Positions 1-8,567 of a stretch of DNA of 64,000 bases are shown piece after piece (positions within the stretch are counted from its first letter, which is position 1; each line of letters starts with the position of its first letter). Source of the DNA: Myxococcales bacterium (GTDB taxonomy: Bacteria > Myxococcota_A > Polyangia > Polyangiales > Polyangiaceae); assembly GCA_004193285.1 (NCBI GenBank), contig SECP01000014.1, positions 1 through 64,000 on the forward strand. The letters run 5' to 3'. Under the pieces are notes generated by a model, which saw nothing but the letters and a program-made list of their open reading frames with translations, was not told where the DNA came from and did no database searches. A program made the translations under genes and the position numbers.

Positions 1-403
1 CGGCGGCACCGCCGCCGCCGGTGCCGCCGGTGCTGCCGCCGGTGCCGCCGCCGCCGGTGCCGCCGCCGCCGCTGCCCCCAGCCGACGCGCCGCCTGCGCC
101 ACCCTTGCCGCCTGCGCCACCCTTGCCGCCGCTTCCGCTCCCTGACTTGCCGCCCCCCGAGTCTTCGCCAGCGGCACCGGTATCCGTGCCGCCGTCACCG
201 CCGTCCTCCGTCGAGCTCGAGCCTGCGCGTGCAGACGAGCCGGCGCGGCTCGAGGTGCCAGCAGTGGGGCTCGCGCCGCCTTCGCCGCCGTCCCCGTCGG
301 TGCTGCTGTCGTCTCCGCAAGCCGCGACTGCCACGCTGCCGATTAGCATCCAGGCCGTACCGAGCCGACCGATGCCATTTGCTTGAAGCTTGATGTTGAA
401 CAA
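1..403 (-). CDS. Gly/Ser-rich secreted lipoprotein (3' end outside window)
   Basis: Reading leftwards from a TTG codon at 403 gives a basic n-region, a hydrophobic stretch (WMLIGSVAVAAC) and a lipobox Cys followed by GDDSS. The mature chain is then almost wholly Gly, Ser, Ala and Thr, with GGKGGAGG and GGTGG runs, still open at base 1. TTG is chosen because AAGGGAG lies about 6 nt upstream; an in-frame ATG at 349 would leave almost no n-region. The linker is of the type that tethers myxobacterial surface lipoproteins, so the functional domain is presumably beyond the window. The opposite strand here reads as a polyproline ORF, which is only the shadow of the GGC/GGT codons. Function unknown. 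Confidence 0.65.
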   Translation of the reverse strand, partial: MFNIKLQANGIGRLGTAWMLIGSVAVAACGDDSSTDGDGGEGGASPTAGTSSRAGSSARAGSSSTEDGGDGGTDTGAAGEDSGGGKSGSGSGGKGGAGGKGGAGGASAGGSGGGGTGGGGTGGSTGGTGGGGAA

Positions 404-638
404 AACGTACTCCCTTGGTTGCGCAGCCGACGGCGTTGCCTACCTACCGCTCGGCGCGGGGAAGCTATCAGTTGCGAACGCGCGGTCACGCGACATTCTC
501 GTATTGCAGTCGTCGATCTTGGCCACCGATTCGTCACCGAATGAACGGGACTCGTCACGCTGGCCCAAGCTCGATTGAGAGTTTCCACCCGTTCCAAAGT
601 ATCCCGTGAACGTCACCGCTTCGCCTCATTGCGTCGGT

Positions 639-1223
639 ATGCCCGCGGCCATGACCCGCGGTTTCCCCAAGCCCGAGGCTCGGCCGGGGCTGCCTTTGCT
701 CAGCTCGTCTCCGCCCAGCGTCGCGGAACCGACGGCGCCGCCAGCGCGATCGAACGCGCGCGAGGGCGGCCCTCGGCGCGCGGCAACGTCGCTCCTGGTG
801 GGTGGAGCGCTCGTCGCAACGCTGGTCGCGATGGGCGTCGCCGTGAGCAGCCTTTCGAGCGATGACAGAAGCCTGGTGTCCAAGGCGACCTTGCCGGAGC
901 CCGCAACCGCTCCGCCTCCGGCGCCGCGCGCGCAACCAGACGCAATCGTCGGTTTGGCGCGTCCGCGCGGGCTCGCACCCGCGGCCCTGGCGGCCGCGGA
1001 AGAGGCCCCGCCCCCGCAGTTTCAAGGGGAGCCGCCGCGCGTTCCGGAGGCGTATACCGGCGACCCGGACGGCCAGGCGTTGTGGGAGCGCACCGTCGAA
1101 GAAGATCAGCAAACCCTCCAGCCTGACGACCTCGTACCGCCGCCGCCTCGTCCTCAGTACGACCTGAGCAAGCTGCCCGCATATCAGGCCGAGCATTTGG
1201 ACGCCGACGGGAACATCAACTGA
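639..1223 (+). CDS. Hypothetical single-pass membrane protein next to signal peptidase
   Basis: About 194 residues: a Pro/Ala-rich N-terminus, one transmembrane segment (around ATSLLVGGALVATLVAMGVAV), then a Pro-rich extracytoplasmic tail ending in a more ordered acidic segment (YTGDPDGQALWERTVEEDQQTL, then LSKLPAYQAEHLDADGNIN). The stop overlaps the start of the signal peptidase gene (TGATG), so the two are co-translated and may work together. The start is uncertain: ATG 639, ATG 651 and GTG 606 are all in frame and none has a good ribosome binding site. I do not recognise a family. Confidence 0.6.
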   Translation: MPAAMTRGFPKPEARPGLPLLSSSPPSVAEPTAPPARSNAREGGPRRAATSLLVGGALVATLVAMGVAVSSLSSDDRSLVSKATLPEPATAPPPAPRAQPDAIVGLARPRGLAPAALAAAEEAPPPQFQGEPPRVPEAYTGDPDGQALWERTVEEDQQTLQPDDLVPPPPRPQYDLSKLPAYQAEHLDADGNIN

Positions 1224-2308
1224 TGAGCGGAGCCGCCACCTCGGGCGGGTTGAAACAGCGGCCGCTCAACGCCGCGCCGCGCCGCCGGTTCGATTTCAAG
1301 CACGCCAGCGTTTCGCTGCTCTGGTTCGGTGTCGTACCGGCCGCGCTCGCCGGCGCGGCTGCCTACCTGCTCGCAAGCTCCGCGCCGCCCGCCGATGGCA
1401 GCCCCTTCGAGGCTTGGCTCCAAGACCAGGTGGTGCTCGTATCGCTCGTTGCCTTCGTGGCGAGCGCCAGCATCCTTCGGTATTGGAAGACGAGCCTACC
1501 GCCCAAGCATTTCTGGAATGAGGCCACGGCGACGTCGGGAGCCAGCGACTGGCGCTCACTCGTGAGCAGCGCCGGGTGGGTGATAGCAGCCGCCGCGGCG
1601 GCGCTCGGCTTGCGCGCTTTCGTCGCGGAGCCGGCCAAGGTCAGGAGCATCTCGATGCTGCCCACTTTGAGCCCGAGCGACCTGCTGCTCGTCAGCAAGT
1701 GGAGCCGTCGTACCGCGTCGGTGCGGGGCACGTCGTTGCCAGAGCGAGGCCGCGTGATCTTGCTAGATACGCCCGATCCGGCGATCGGTGAGCTCGAGCC
1801 AGCGCTGTTCAAGAGGGTGGTCGGCTTGCCCGGGGACGTGCTCAGCGTGGAGCAGGGCGCGCCCGTCATCAACGGGTGGCGCGTACCGAGGTGCCCGGTC
1901 GGGCTCGTTTCCTTCGATCTTGCGGCGCTGGATGCGTCCACGGGTGGCGGGCTCGCGGTGGAGTGGCTCGGAGACGAGACCTACCTCACGCTGATGGACG
2001 GCACGCCCAGCCCGGAGCCTCGAAAGTCCTACACGGTGAGGGCCGGCGAGGTGTGGGTGCTCGGAGACAATCGCAATCGCAGCTCGGACTCACGCAATTG
2101 GTTCGGTGGCGAAGGCGGAGGCGTGCCGCTCGAGAGCGTGAAAGGTTACCCCACGTGGTCGCTGCTCAACACTCTCGGCGGCGTGAAGCTGCGCGTCGCG
2201 CGAGTGCGCGTCCCCGAGTTGCCACCAAAGGGTGAGCATCTCTCCGCGGAGCTCGCGGCGTGCCTTGCCAAGAAGCCGGACCGCACCACGCCGCCCTCGC
2301 CGAAATGA
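1223..2308 (+). CDS. lepB: Signal peptidase I (S26 family)
   Basis: Type I leader peptidase, which removes signal peptides from exported preproteins at the periplasmic face of the inner membrane. Of 361 residues, about 1-135 hold two or three hydrophobic segments (near 32-52, 69-86 and 117-133). The catalytic Ser lies in SMLPTL (S144), the general-base Lys in LFKRVVGLPGD (K197), and the C-terminal S26 signature GDNRNRSSDSR is at about 281-291. All parts of the Ser-Lys dyad family are therefore present. It is translationally coupled to the small membrane protein upstream. The N-terminal membrane part is longer than in the two-TM E. coli enzyme. Such bacteria often carry several lepB paralogues, so this may not be the housekeeping copy. 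Confidence 0.92.
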   Translation: MSGAATSGGLKQRPLNAAPRRRFDFKHASVSLLWFGVVPAALAGAAAYLLASSAPPADGSPFEAWLQDQVVLVSLVAFVASASILRYWKTSLPPKHFWNEATATSGASDWRSLVSSAGWVIAAAAAALGLRAFVAEPAKVRSISMLPTLSPSDLLLVSKWSRRTASVRGTSLPERGRVILLDTPDPAIGELEPALFKRVVGLPGDVLSVEQGAPVINGWRVPRCPVGLVSFDLAALDASTGGGLAVEWLGDETYLTLMDGTPSPEPRKSYTVRAGEVWVLGDNRNRSSDSRNWFGGEGGGVPLESVKGYPTWSLLNTLGGVKLRVARVRVPELPPKGEHLSAELAACLAKKPDRTTPPSPK

Positions 2309-2333
2309 TCGGGCGGGCGCGGCTCACGCGAAG

Positions 2334-3140
2334 TCACCGACGATTGCGGCAGCTACTGGGCGCCAGGTCAGCGTGGCCTTGCGACTTGGCGCTCTCCGTC
2401 GCATCGAAATCCAGCAAGGACCATTGCACGTTGTCGCTCCGGACTCCGGCCGGGCCCACCAGCGCCGCTGCGCCAGCGGGTAGCTCGCCGTCCCAGACTA
2501 GCTGACCGTCGATCCAGGCGCGCAGACGAGCGCCTTCGATCCGCGCGGAGAGCTCGTACTCGCTACCGGGCTGCACGGGCGGCGGAGGCTGGTTGAGCGT
2601 CGGGCGAACATTGGTGTAGCCTCGATTCTCGCACTCGCCGTGGGTGGATTCGGCGGGGTTGTCCTTGAAGCTCACGACGACGGAGGGTGTGGGCGCGAAG
2701 CGCCACATCACGTACAGCGAGTTGCAGGTGTCCCGCGCGCGGAGCTTGATGCCGAGCTGCTCACGGATTGCCCCGGACTTGAGAGCGGTCCGCTCTGCCG
2801 TGACTCCCTCGTAGCGGAAACGCAGCTTGGCGCCGTCGCCGCTGCTTTCGCCGTCCACGCAGCGCATCTTGTTCGTTTTTACCGTCAATCGTTCGGCAAA
2901 TTCGCCTTCGGTGACGCACACGCGATTCAAAAAGGCGGCCGCGCGTCGAGGGTCCATGGCGCTCCTGGCTGGCGTCGGCCGCCGCTCGGCGTTCGAGGGG
3001 ACCGGGCTCGCGGTAGCGGGCGGCTGATTCACGGTCGACGAAGCCGCGCTCGATGCTTCGTTGGTCACGGGGCCCGGGGCGGGGCGACGGCAGGAGACGA
3101 GCGACAGGGCGATCGCGACCCACGCGCCGAACCGGCTCAT
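2334..3140 (-). CDS. Jelly-roll (ConA-like) lipoprotein at the end of the polysaccharide export operon
   Basis: 268 residues with a lipoprotein signal (MSRFGAWVAIALSLVSC), a Ser/Pro/Ala linker to about residue 60, then a Cys-containing beta-rich domain. Its C-terminal half (YELSARIEGARLRAWIDG, then VGPAGVRSDNVQW) has the look of a ConA-like/LamG jelly roll as found in carbohydrate-binding proteins and in DUF1080-type hydrolases. The start ATG at 3140 overlaps the stop of the TolC-like gene (ATGA), so it is the last gene of the operon GT2, HlyD-like, TolC-like, lipoprotein. A longer open frame extends upstream to about 3923 but lies inside the neighbour's coding sequence and is not real. Inferred role: binding or guiding the exported polymer at the periplasmic or outer surface. 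Confidence 0.72.
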   Translation of the reverse strand: MSRFGAWVAIALSLVSCRRPAPGPVTNEASSAASSTVNQPPATASPVPSNAERRPTPARSAMDPRRAAAFLNRVCVTEGEFAERLTVKTNKMRCVDGESSGDGAKLRFRYEGVTAERTALKSGAIREQLGIKLRARDTCNSLYVMWRFAPTPSVVVSFKDNPAESTHGECENRGYTNVRPTLNQPPPPVQPGSEYELSARIEGARLRAWIDGQLVWDGELPAGAAALVGPAGVRSDNVQWSLLDFDATESAKSQGHADLAPSSCRNRR

Positions 3141-4303
3141 GGCTTGGCCGTCAAGCTGGAGATGGTGCGCTGCAAGGTGGCAGCGTATTCGTTCAAGTAA
3201 GCTTGCTCGGCGCGAAGCTTGGCCAGCTGGAGCCACAGGACGGTCGCAAAGTGCTGCGCGTGCTCTCCGGGTACGCTTTGCGCTTTGACTCGGCGCGCTT
3301 CCAAGTCCGTCGTGGTGGAGGCCACTTCTTGCGCGCGCCGCTGCGTCGCGGCGAGCGCGTCTCGCAGTTGACCGGGCAGCTCGGGCGCAATTGCCGGAGC
3401 TGCCGCCTTTGCCTGAACCCAGCCACGATGCGCCTGCCGAGCGCGCTCCTCCGCTGAGGACTGCCATAGCCACCCCGGTGAGAATTCTAGCGTGGCCATC
3501 GCAAAGACGGGGAGCTTCTGCTCCACCCCGAAGATGCGGTAATAGCCGGCGCGGATGTCCAGCTCCAGCGCCTGGCTGCGTCGCAGCTTGGCCTGCGCTT
3601 CTTGCGCCGCGTCCTCTGCTCGGGCGCGCTCCGCCAGGGCGCGCGAGGAATTGGGGGTCGGCTCTACCGGTAGCAGCGCGAGGCGCGCGGAGGCGTGGGC
3701 TCGCTCTTCGTTCAAGCCGTCCAGCTGGAGCACGAGCGCGCCGTACTCTTCCACGGTAGCGAGGGCGGTATCCAGCTGCGCCCGCAGCTTTTCGCGAGCG
3801 GTCTGGCCGGTGGTGATCGCTTCCTCCAGCACCCGAATCTTGGCCACGAGGGCGCTCCGCTCCGTGACGAAGGGGCCCGCGGGCACCACCGGAGTCCGCA
3901 CCTGCGAGGCGTAGCGACGGCACTCCGTGCGCGCTACCTCATTGGTGACGAGCCCGCGATACATTCGGGTGGGGCTGACTCCGACCCCGAGCTGCAGCCG
4001 CGCTCGAGACGAGCCGAACAAGCTGTCATCCGCGCCGGTGGCGCTGGTGGGAATGTTGCTGAAGGTCGCGAACAGGGTCGGCGAGAGCAACAGCGCGCTG
4101 TTGGATTCGCCGACCGCCTCCACGTAGCGACAATAGCTACTCACCTCGAGCTGCGTATTGTCCGAGCTCCCCGGCGGCGCGGGCGAGGCCGCGACGGAGG
4201 CGGAAGCCGTTCCAGAAGCGCTTGCTTGGGCCAGCGCGCTCGCGCTCGAGCCGAGCAGGACCAAGCCGAGTGAGCTCACGCAGCATCTGCGACGCCAGGA
4301 CAT
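3137..4303 (-). CDS. TolC-like outer-membrane duct protein (putative)
   Basis: 388 residues: a signal peptide (cleavage after about ALAQA, residue 27), a short Ser/Ala linker, then helix-beta-beta-helix twice. The first pair of strands is around SALLLSPTLFATFS and ARLQLGVGVSPTRMYRG, followed by a long coiled coil (ERSALVAKIRVLEEA to EERAHASARLALL). A second helix leads into strands around IRAGYYRIFGVEQKLPVFAMATLEFS and a final coiled coil. This duplicated order is that of TolC/OMF protomers. Two Cys, in SYCRYVE and RTECRRYA, flank the first hairpin. ATG 4303 is chosen at the signal peptide; the frame runs on to 4501 but overlaps the upstream gene. It lies 8 nt downstream of the HlyD-like gene, the expected partner. 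The family is inferred from architecture only. Confidence 0.65.
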   Translation of the reverse strand: MSWRRRCCVSSLGLVLLGSSASALAQASASGTASASVAASPAPPGSSDNTQLEVSSYCRYVEAVGESNSALLLSPTLFATFSNIPTSATGADDSLFGSSRARLQLGVGVSPTRMYRGLVTNEVARTECRRYASQVRTPVVPAGPFVTERSALVAKIRVLEEAITTGQTAREKLRAQLDTALATVEEYGALVLQLDGLNEERAHASARLALLPVEPTPNSSRALAERARAEDAAQEAQAKLRRSQALELDIRAGYYRIFGVEQKLPVFAMATLEFSPGWLWQSSAEERARQAHRGWVQAKAAAPAIAPELPGQLRDALAATQRRAQEVASTTTDLEARRVKAQSVPGEHAQHFATVLWLQLAKLRAEQAYLNEYAATLQRTISSLTAKP

Positions 4304-4311
4304 GGGGAAAC

Positions 4312-5448
4312 TCAGAAAAGCAGGGGGGGACGGTTCGCGTGGAGGACGGGCAGCTTCATGGCCTGGCTGTCTTCTACGTCGATTTCGACGAACTGCCCGC
4401 GCAAGTCCGTGCCGTACAGCGCGTGCTTGGCCACGACCTCGCCCTCGAGCACGGCTCGCACCTTGCCCGCGCGCGCGCACCAGATGACCTGAAACCTGCA
4501 ACCGTAGAGCATGGCACCGGGCTGGGCGTTGGCCAGATTTTCGTACGGCACGAACGCCAGAGTCAGCTTCTCGGAGGCGGCCCGCACGAGCGGCGCGGTC
4601 TCCAAGGTCTTGAGCAGGCTGTCGTAGTGCTCGGCGGCCTTGTTCAATGCCTGTAGCCCGTGCTCACTCGCTGCGATGTCGTCCTCGGCGCCGCTCATCG
4701 TGAGGACGGACTGGTTGTATTCGTGAACCACGCTCAGCGCGTTGTAAGTCAGCGGCTTTTGCCCAGCGCTCAGCCCAAAATCTTGCGATAAGCTGCGGAG
4801 CGCGGCGAGCTCCTGGCTCATCGACGAAACGCGGGTTCCGAGCTCGACCTGCCGCTCGCGCAGCGAAAGCTTGGACTGCGCCATCTGGGCCAGCTCACGA
4901 CTCCGGGCCGCCATGGTGTCTTGATCGATGAGCTGAGCCGACAGCTGCTGCTCGCTGCGCTCCTTGGAGACCGCGGCGAAGGCTTCCGTCGGCGCTTCGA
5001 TCTCTTGCTTCGCTCGGCGATACTGTTCGGTGAGCGCATAGAGCTTGCTCAAGCCTGCTTGTTGGTTCTGCGCATCTGCCGCCACCGTCGTACGGATGGC
5101 GGTCTGATAATTCTTCTCGACGTCAATCACCCGGCGCGCGCGCTTGGCTCGGGTCTCGAGCTCGAAGCGCTCGCCCTCCAGCTTCTCCCGCATCCACCGC
5201 TCTTGAGCGGCGCGTGACGAGAGGTCCAAGACCCGGCTGTCGGTGGGCGAGACGATCGCGGGCGCGAGCCAGCCGCGGTTGAAAAGGTAAAGTACGTTGA
5301 GCCCGATGTAGCTTATCAGCCCCAGCAGAACGGCGATCAGCACCGAGAAGCCGACCCAGCGGTAGCAAGTCATGATGAGCTTGCTGAGCTTGGAGGTCGC
5401 CTGGTTGAGGATCGGCGGACGGACAGATGCGTGGGCAAACTGCGTCAT
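4312..5448 (-). CDS. HlyD-like periplasmic adaptor (membrane-fusion-type) protein
   Basis: 378 residues. One transmembrane helix at about 31-56 follows a short cytoplasmic N-terminus. A very long charged coiled coil runs from about 75 to 290 (SRAAQERWMREKLEGERFELE and onward). A C-terminal beta-rich stretch ends in VRAVLEGEVVAKHALYGTDLRGQFVEIDVED, typical of the beta-barrel domain of HlyD/Alg44-like adaptors. The biotinyl-lipoyl halves flanking the hairpin are not obvious, so this is a divergent member. It sits between the GT2 synthase gene (48 nt upstream) and the TolC-like gene (8 nt downstream). The expected role is to connect the inner-membrane synthase to the outer-membrane duct across the periplasm. 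Confidence 0.75.
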   Translation of the reverse strand: MTQFAHASVRPPILNQATSKLSKLIMTCYRWVGFSVLIAVLLGLISYIGLNVLYLFNRGWLAPAIVSPTDSRVLDLSSRAAQERWMREKLEGERFELETRAKRARRVIDVEKNYQTAIRTTVAADAQNQQAGLSKLYALTEQYRRAKQEIEAPTEAFAAVSKERSEQQLSAQLIDQDTMAARSRELAQMAQSKLSLRERQVELGTRVSSMSQELAALRSLSQDFGLSAGQKPLTYNALSVVHEYNQSVLTMSGAEDDIAASEHGLQALNKAAEHYDSLLKTLETAPLVRAASEKLTLAFVPYENLANAQPGAMLYGCRFQVIWCARAGKVRAVLEGEVVAKHALYGTDLRGQFVEIDVEDSQAMKLPVLHANRPPLLF

Positions 5449-5495
5449 GGTTCGTTTCTTTCGCTACCGGGCGTCTACTGCGGTGCGTCAGCGCC

Positions 5496-6716
5496 TCAGA
5501 CGACTACGCTCAAGCCGGGGTCAGCGTCCGCAACGCGGGCTGGGGCGACGTGGCCGCGTGTTTCCCAGCTACCGGAGTCCAAAGTCCAGAATGCCAGCAC
5601 GTTGAGCACGATGTAGCTGACGGGCATGACCACACCCATGGCCGCGAAGGACCAGGGGTTGACCTGCTGCTCCTGAGGAAGGCCTCTCACCTCCCACCGG
5701 TAGATGGCTCCGAGGGCGAGCAAGATCGCGGTGTGGATCGCGGCGACCTCCCAGAAGGTGTGATTGAAGATGTGCAAGACGACGACGAGCGGATAGCTGA
5801 ACTGCAGCGCAAACAGCGCGATGTAGTGGACCGCCACGAACGGGTTCGCCCGCCAGATGTGGGTGATGCCCATCAGGTAGTCGATGAAGTTGGAGCGCCG
5901 CCAGCGCAGCTGCTGCGAAAAATATTTGGCCAGCGTGTTCGGCGCGACGGTCCAGCAATTCGCGTCCAGCGTCAGCGTGGTGCGGTACCCGGCCTTGACG
6001 ATCTGGCGAGTGAGAAAGCGGTCCTCCCCGTACTTGATGGGCACCCCGAGCAGGTTTCGGTTCTCCAGCACCGGCTCGAGCTCCAACAGAACGTGACGCC
6101 GGTAGGCGGTGAGGCACCCGGAGAGGCACATCACGGTTTGAAACGCGCGCTCGAGGCTCTTCAAGTACCCGTAGCCGAAGTGGTACTTGATGGTTTGCAT
6201 CTGGGTGAGCCAGTTGTCGTTCGGGTTGGAGACGTTGACGCGCCCACCCACGGCCGCGATGTCCTCGTCCACGAAGCGCGCGACGAGCGCCCGCACCGCG
6301 TCTGGATGCACGACGACGTCAGAATCCACGGAGACGATGACTTCGGCCGATGAGCGCCGTACCGCGTGCGCGATGCCGACTCGTTTGCCGACGTTCACCT
6401 TGTTCTTGATGACCATTGCGCGGCCCGGGTGCTCGTCCGCGGCCTGGCGCGCCCAATACAGACTGTCGTCCGTAGAACAATCGTCCACGACGATGACTCG
6501 CAGCCTATCCGCCGGATAATTTTGGCCCAGAAGGCTGCGGACGGTGCTCTGGATCCCGCGCCCCTCGTTGAACATCGGGATGATGACGTCCACCGTCGGC
6601 AGGTAGTCCGTCTTGCGATCGAGGCGACTGCCCGCGAGCTTTACCGCGACGGTGCCCGCCAGGTAACGATTGGTGATGACGATCAACACCAGTAGCGCGA
6701 TGACGATGAAAGCCAT
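5496..6716 (-). CDS. Processive family 2 glycosyltransferase (HasA/NodC/Alg8-like polysaccharide synthase)
   Basis: Inner-membrane synthase that polymerises a polysaccharide from a nucleotide sugar. 406 residues: one N-terminal TM (3-20), then the GT-A domain with DVIIPMFNEG at 43-52, DD at 78-79, the metal-binding DSD at 131-133, GED at 230-232 and the processivity motif QQLRW at 268-272. Three or four TM segments follow (about 292-312, 320-340 and 355-378). All catalytic motifs of processive beta-glycan synthases are present. It has fewer N-terminal helices than hyaluronan synthase and lacks a PilZ domain. First gene of a four-gene export operon. The polymer cannot be read from sequence; beta-linked GlcNAc, uronic or aminouronic residues are plausible given the divergent dehydrogenase. 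Confidence 0.88.
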   Translation of the reverse strand: MAFIVIALLVLIVITNRYLAGTVAVKLAGSRLDRKTDYLPTVDVIIPMFNEGRGIQSTVRSLLGQNYPADRLRVIVVDDCSTDDSLYWARQAADEHPGRAMVIKNKVNVGKRVGIAHAVRRSSAEVIVSVDSDVVVHPDAVRALVARFVDEDIAAVGGRVNVSNPNDNWLTQMQTIKYHFGYGYLKSLERAFQTVMCLSGCLTAYRRHVLLELEPVLENRNLLGVPIKYGEDRFLTRQIVKAGYRTTLTLDANCWTVAPNTLAKYFSQQLRWRRSNFIDYLMGITHIWRANPFVAVHYIALFALQFSYPLVVVLHIFNHTFWEVAAIHTAILLALGAIYRWEVRGLPQEQQVNPWSFAAMGVVMPVSYIVLNVLAFWTLDSGSWETRGHVAPARVADADPGLSVVV

Positions 6717-7034
6717 GAGAAGGACCGCCCTCGAAAAGACAGGGCCCTAGTACCACGTGGCTTCAGCACGCCCAGAAACATTTTCGCAAACTGCTCGACG
6801 CCCACACTCGTGGTGGACGTACGAAAGTGAGCGTTCATCGCGCAGTCTTCCGGGCGATGCTCACAGAACGCAATCGTCACCGAGCGTTGCCATGCTTCGT
6901 GTCATCGGTCCGACGGGTTTTCGCTTCTGAGGAGTGACCTTACCGTCACGGTGCGGTCGCAAGCGGAGGTCTCAATGCGCCGTCGCAGTGGGGCGCGCGG
7001 CGCCTCTTTGTCTCTCTCCCCAAGGACTTCGAAC
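6717..7034. promoter_or_regulatory. Divergent intergenic promoter region, synthase operon / sugar dehydrogenase
   Basis: 318 bases with no convincing gene, separating the minus-strand synthase operon from the plus-strand nucleotide-sugar dehydrogenase, so both promoters must lie here. I see no clear -10/-35 pair. A loose series of GTGAC, GTCAC and GTCGC at 6934, 6945 and 6956 (11-bp spacing) resembles a degenerate Pho box but is much weaker than the sites further along. Confidence 0.5.
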
Positions 7035-8336
7035 ATGTCAGCTCTGTTAGAAAAGATCGCCAGCAAGCAAGCACACGTGGTCGTCATCGGTATCGGGTAC
7101 GTCGGGCTGCCGTTGGTGGCGGAGTTCGCTCGCGCCGGTTTTCGCGTCACGGGCTTGGACTACGACGACCGGAAGGTAAGCCTGCTCAACTCGGGCGAGT
7201 CCTACATTCCGGACGTGCCGACGGGCGATCTTGCTCCTCACGTTACCGCCGGTCGCTTGTCCGCCACCCGGGATCCCAAGGTATTGCGCGAGGCCGACGC
7301 GGTCATCGTGTGCGTGCCGACGCCGCTGAACAAGACGAAAGAGCCCGACATGCGGCACATCATCGCCGCCGCCGGCGACATCGCCGCGAATCAGCACGAA
7401 GACATGGTGATCGTGCTCGAGTCGACGACCTACCCGGGCACGACGACCGAGCTCCTGGCCCCGAAGCTCAGCGGCGCGCGCTTCGAGCTCGGAAAGAAGG
7501 TCTTCCTGTCCTTCTCGCCGGAGCGAGTCGACCCCGGCAACCAGGTTTACAAGACCAAGAATACGCCCAAGGTGATCGGCGGCGTGACGCCGGCGTGCCT
7601 CGAGGTCGCTCAGGCGCTCTACTCTCACATCATCGACAAGCTCGTGCCCGTCTCCACGACCGAGGCCGCCGAAATGGTCAAGCTCCTGGAGAACACGTTC
7701 CGAGCCGTGAACATCGGCCTCGTGAACGAGGTCGCGATCATGAGCCGTCGGCTCGGTATCGATCCTTTCGAGGTCATTCGCGCGGCCGCGACGAAGCCCT
7801 TCGGCTTCATGCCCTTCTATCCGGGCCCCGGCTTGGGCGGCCACTGCATCCCGATCGACCCCCTGTACCTGTCGTGGAAGCTGCGCGGGCTGCAGTATCA
7901 AGCTCGGTTCATCGAGCTCGCCGACACCATCAATAGCGGCATGCCCGCGTACGTGGTGGAGCGCGCCACGGACGCGCTGAACGATCAGCGGAAGCCGATG
8001 CGAGGCAGCAAGGTGCTCGTGTACGGCGCGGCCTACAAGCGAGACGTGAGTGACGTGCGCGAGTCTCCGGCGCTCACCGTGATCGAGTTGCTGGAGAAGC
8101 GCGGCGCGGAGGTTGCCTACATGGACCCGTACGTGCGTTCGCTGGAAGAGGAGGGGCTGCACCTCCAAGCGATCGATCCGAAGACCAAATTCTCCGAGTA
8201 CGACCTGGTGATTGTCGTGACTGACCACTCGGCTCTCGACAAGGCTCGTCTGTTGGCCGAAGCGCCGCTGGTGCTGGATACTCGCGACGCGCTTCGCGGC
8301 GTCCCCGGTGACCGCAAGCACGTTTACGGCCTCTGA
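7035..8336 (+). CDS. Nucleotide-sugar 6-dehydrogenase (UDP-GlcNAc/UDP-Glc dehydrogenase, WbpA/WecC type)
   Basis: NAD-dependent four-electron oxidation of a UDP-hexose (or HexNAc) to the uronic acid. 433 residues. A Rossmann motif GIGYVGLPLVAEFA lies near the N-terminus, then CVPTPLNK and ESTTYPGTT, the central helix AEMVKLLENTFRAVNI, the catalytic Cys in GPGLGGHCIPIDP, and the C-terminal UDP-binding domain starting near VLVYGAAYKRDVSDVRESPA. The ATG at 7035 has AAGGAC 8-9 nt upstream and begins just before the Rossmann fold; the frame is open back to 6951 without support. The TTYPGTT and GGHCIPIDP motifs fit the WbpA/Tua/WecC branch rather than GDP-mannose dehydrogenase (AlgD). It is divergent from the GT2 operon, so it probably supplies the uronic or aminouronic donor. 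Confidence 0.88.
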   Translation: MSALLEKIASKQAHVVVIGIGYVGLPLVAEFARAGFRVTGLDYDDRKVSLLNSGESYIPDVPTGDLAPHVTAGRLSATRDPKVLREADAVIVCVPTPLNKTKEPDMRHIIAAAGDIAANQHEDMVIVLESTTYPGTTTELLAPKLSGARFELGKKVFLSFSPERVDPGNQVYKTKNTPKVIGGVTPACLEVAQALYSHIIDKLVPVSTTEAAEMVKLLENTFRAVNIGLVNEVAIMSRRLGIDPFEVIRAAATKPFGFMPFYPGPGLGGHCIPIDPLYLSWKLRGLQYQARFIELADTINSGMPAYVVERATDALNDQRKPMRGSKVLVYGAAYKRDVSDVRESPALTVIELLEKRGAEVAYMDPYVRSLEEEGLHLQAIDPKTKFSEYDLVIVVTDHSALDKARLLAEAPLVLDTRDALRGVPGDRKHVYGL

Positions 8337-8354
8337 GCGCGCACACTCCCATTA

Positions 8355-8388
8355 ACGCTCGCGGCGTCTTTCGGGCCGTCGCGAGCGT
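8355..8388 (+). terminator. GC-rich hairpin after the sugar dehydrogenase
   Basis: Perfect 9-bp inverted repeat ACGCTCGCG / CGCGAGCGT, extendable by 2-3 pairs, with a loop around TCTTTCGGG, 18 nt after the stop codon. There is no U-tract, which is usual for intrinsic terminators in very GC-rich genomes. Confidence 0.55.
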
Positions 8389-8567
8389 GCTCCTTCACGA
8401 GCCCGACTGCATCGAGACGAATCGAGTCGAGAAGAGAAGCGAAGTCTCGAAAACGCCATGCGGAAGCATTGCGTCACACCGAAATGTTGTTTGCTAGGGA
8501 AACGCGCCAAGGGCTAAGACGCAAGCGTTGGCGGTGTTGGTGGCGGTCTTCGACGAGGAGCTCAAAG

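Noticed and set aside
21..386. Plus-strand polyproline open frame of 121 codons
   Set aside because: It is the shadow of the Gly-rich lipoprotein on the other strand, which has a signal peptide, lipobox and ribosome binding site.
531..560. Two GTCAC copies upstream of the 639-1223 gene as a Pho box
   Set aside because: Spacing is 21 bp, not a multiple of 11, and the gene has no phosphate link.
2334..3923. 529-codon minus-strand frame
   Set aside because: Its first half lies inside the TolC-like gene in another frame; the real product starts at the lipoprotein signal at 3140.
6934..6960. GTGAC-GTCAC-GTCGC series at 11-bp spacing before the sugar dehydrogenase as a Pho box
   Set aside because: Only one unit matches GTCAC and the GTCACA end is missing; such triplets occur by chance in this GC-rich DNA.
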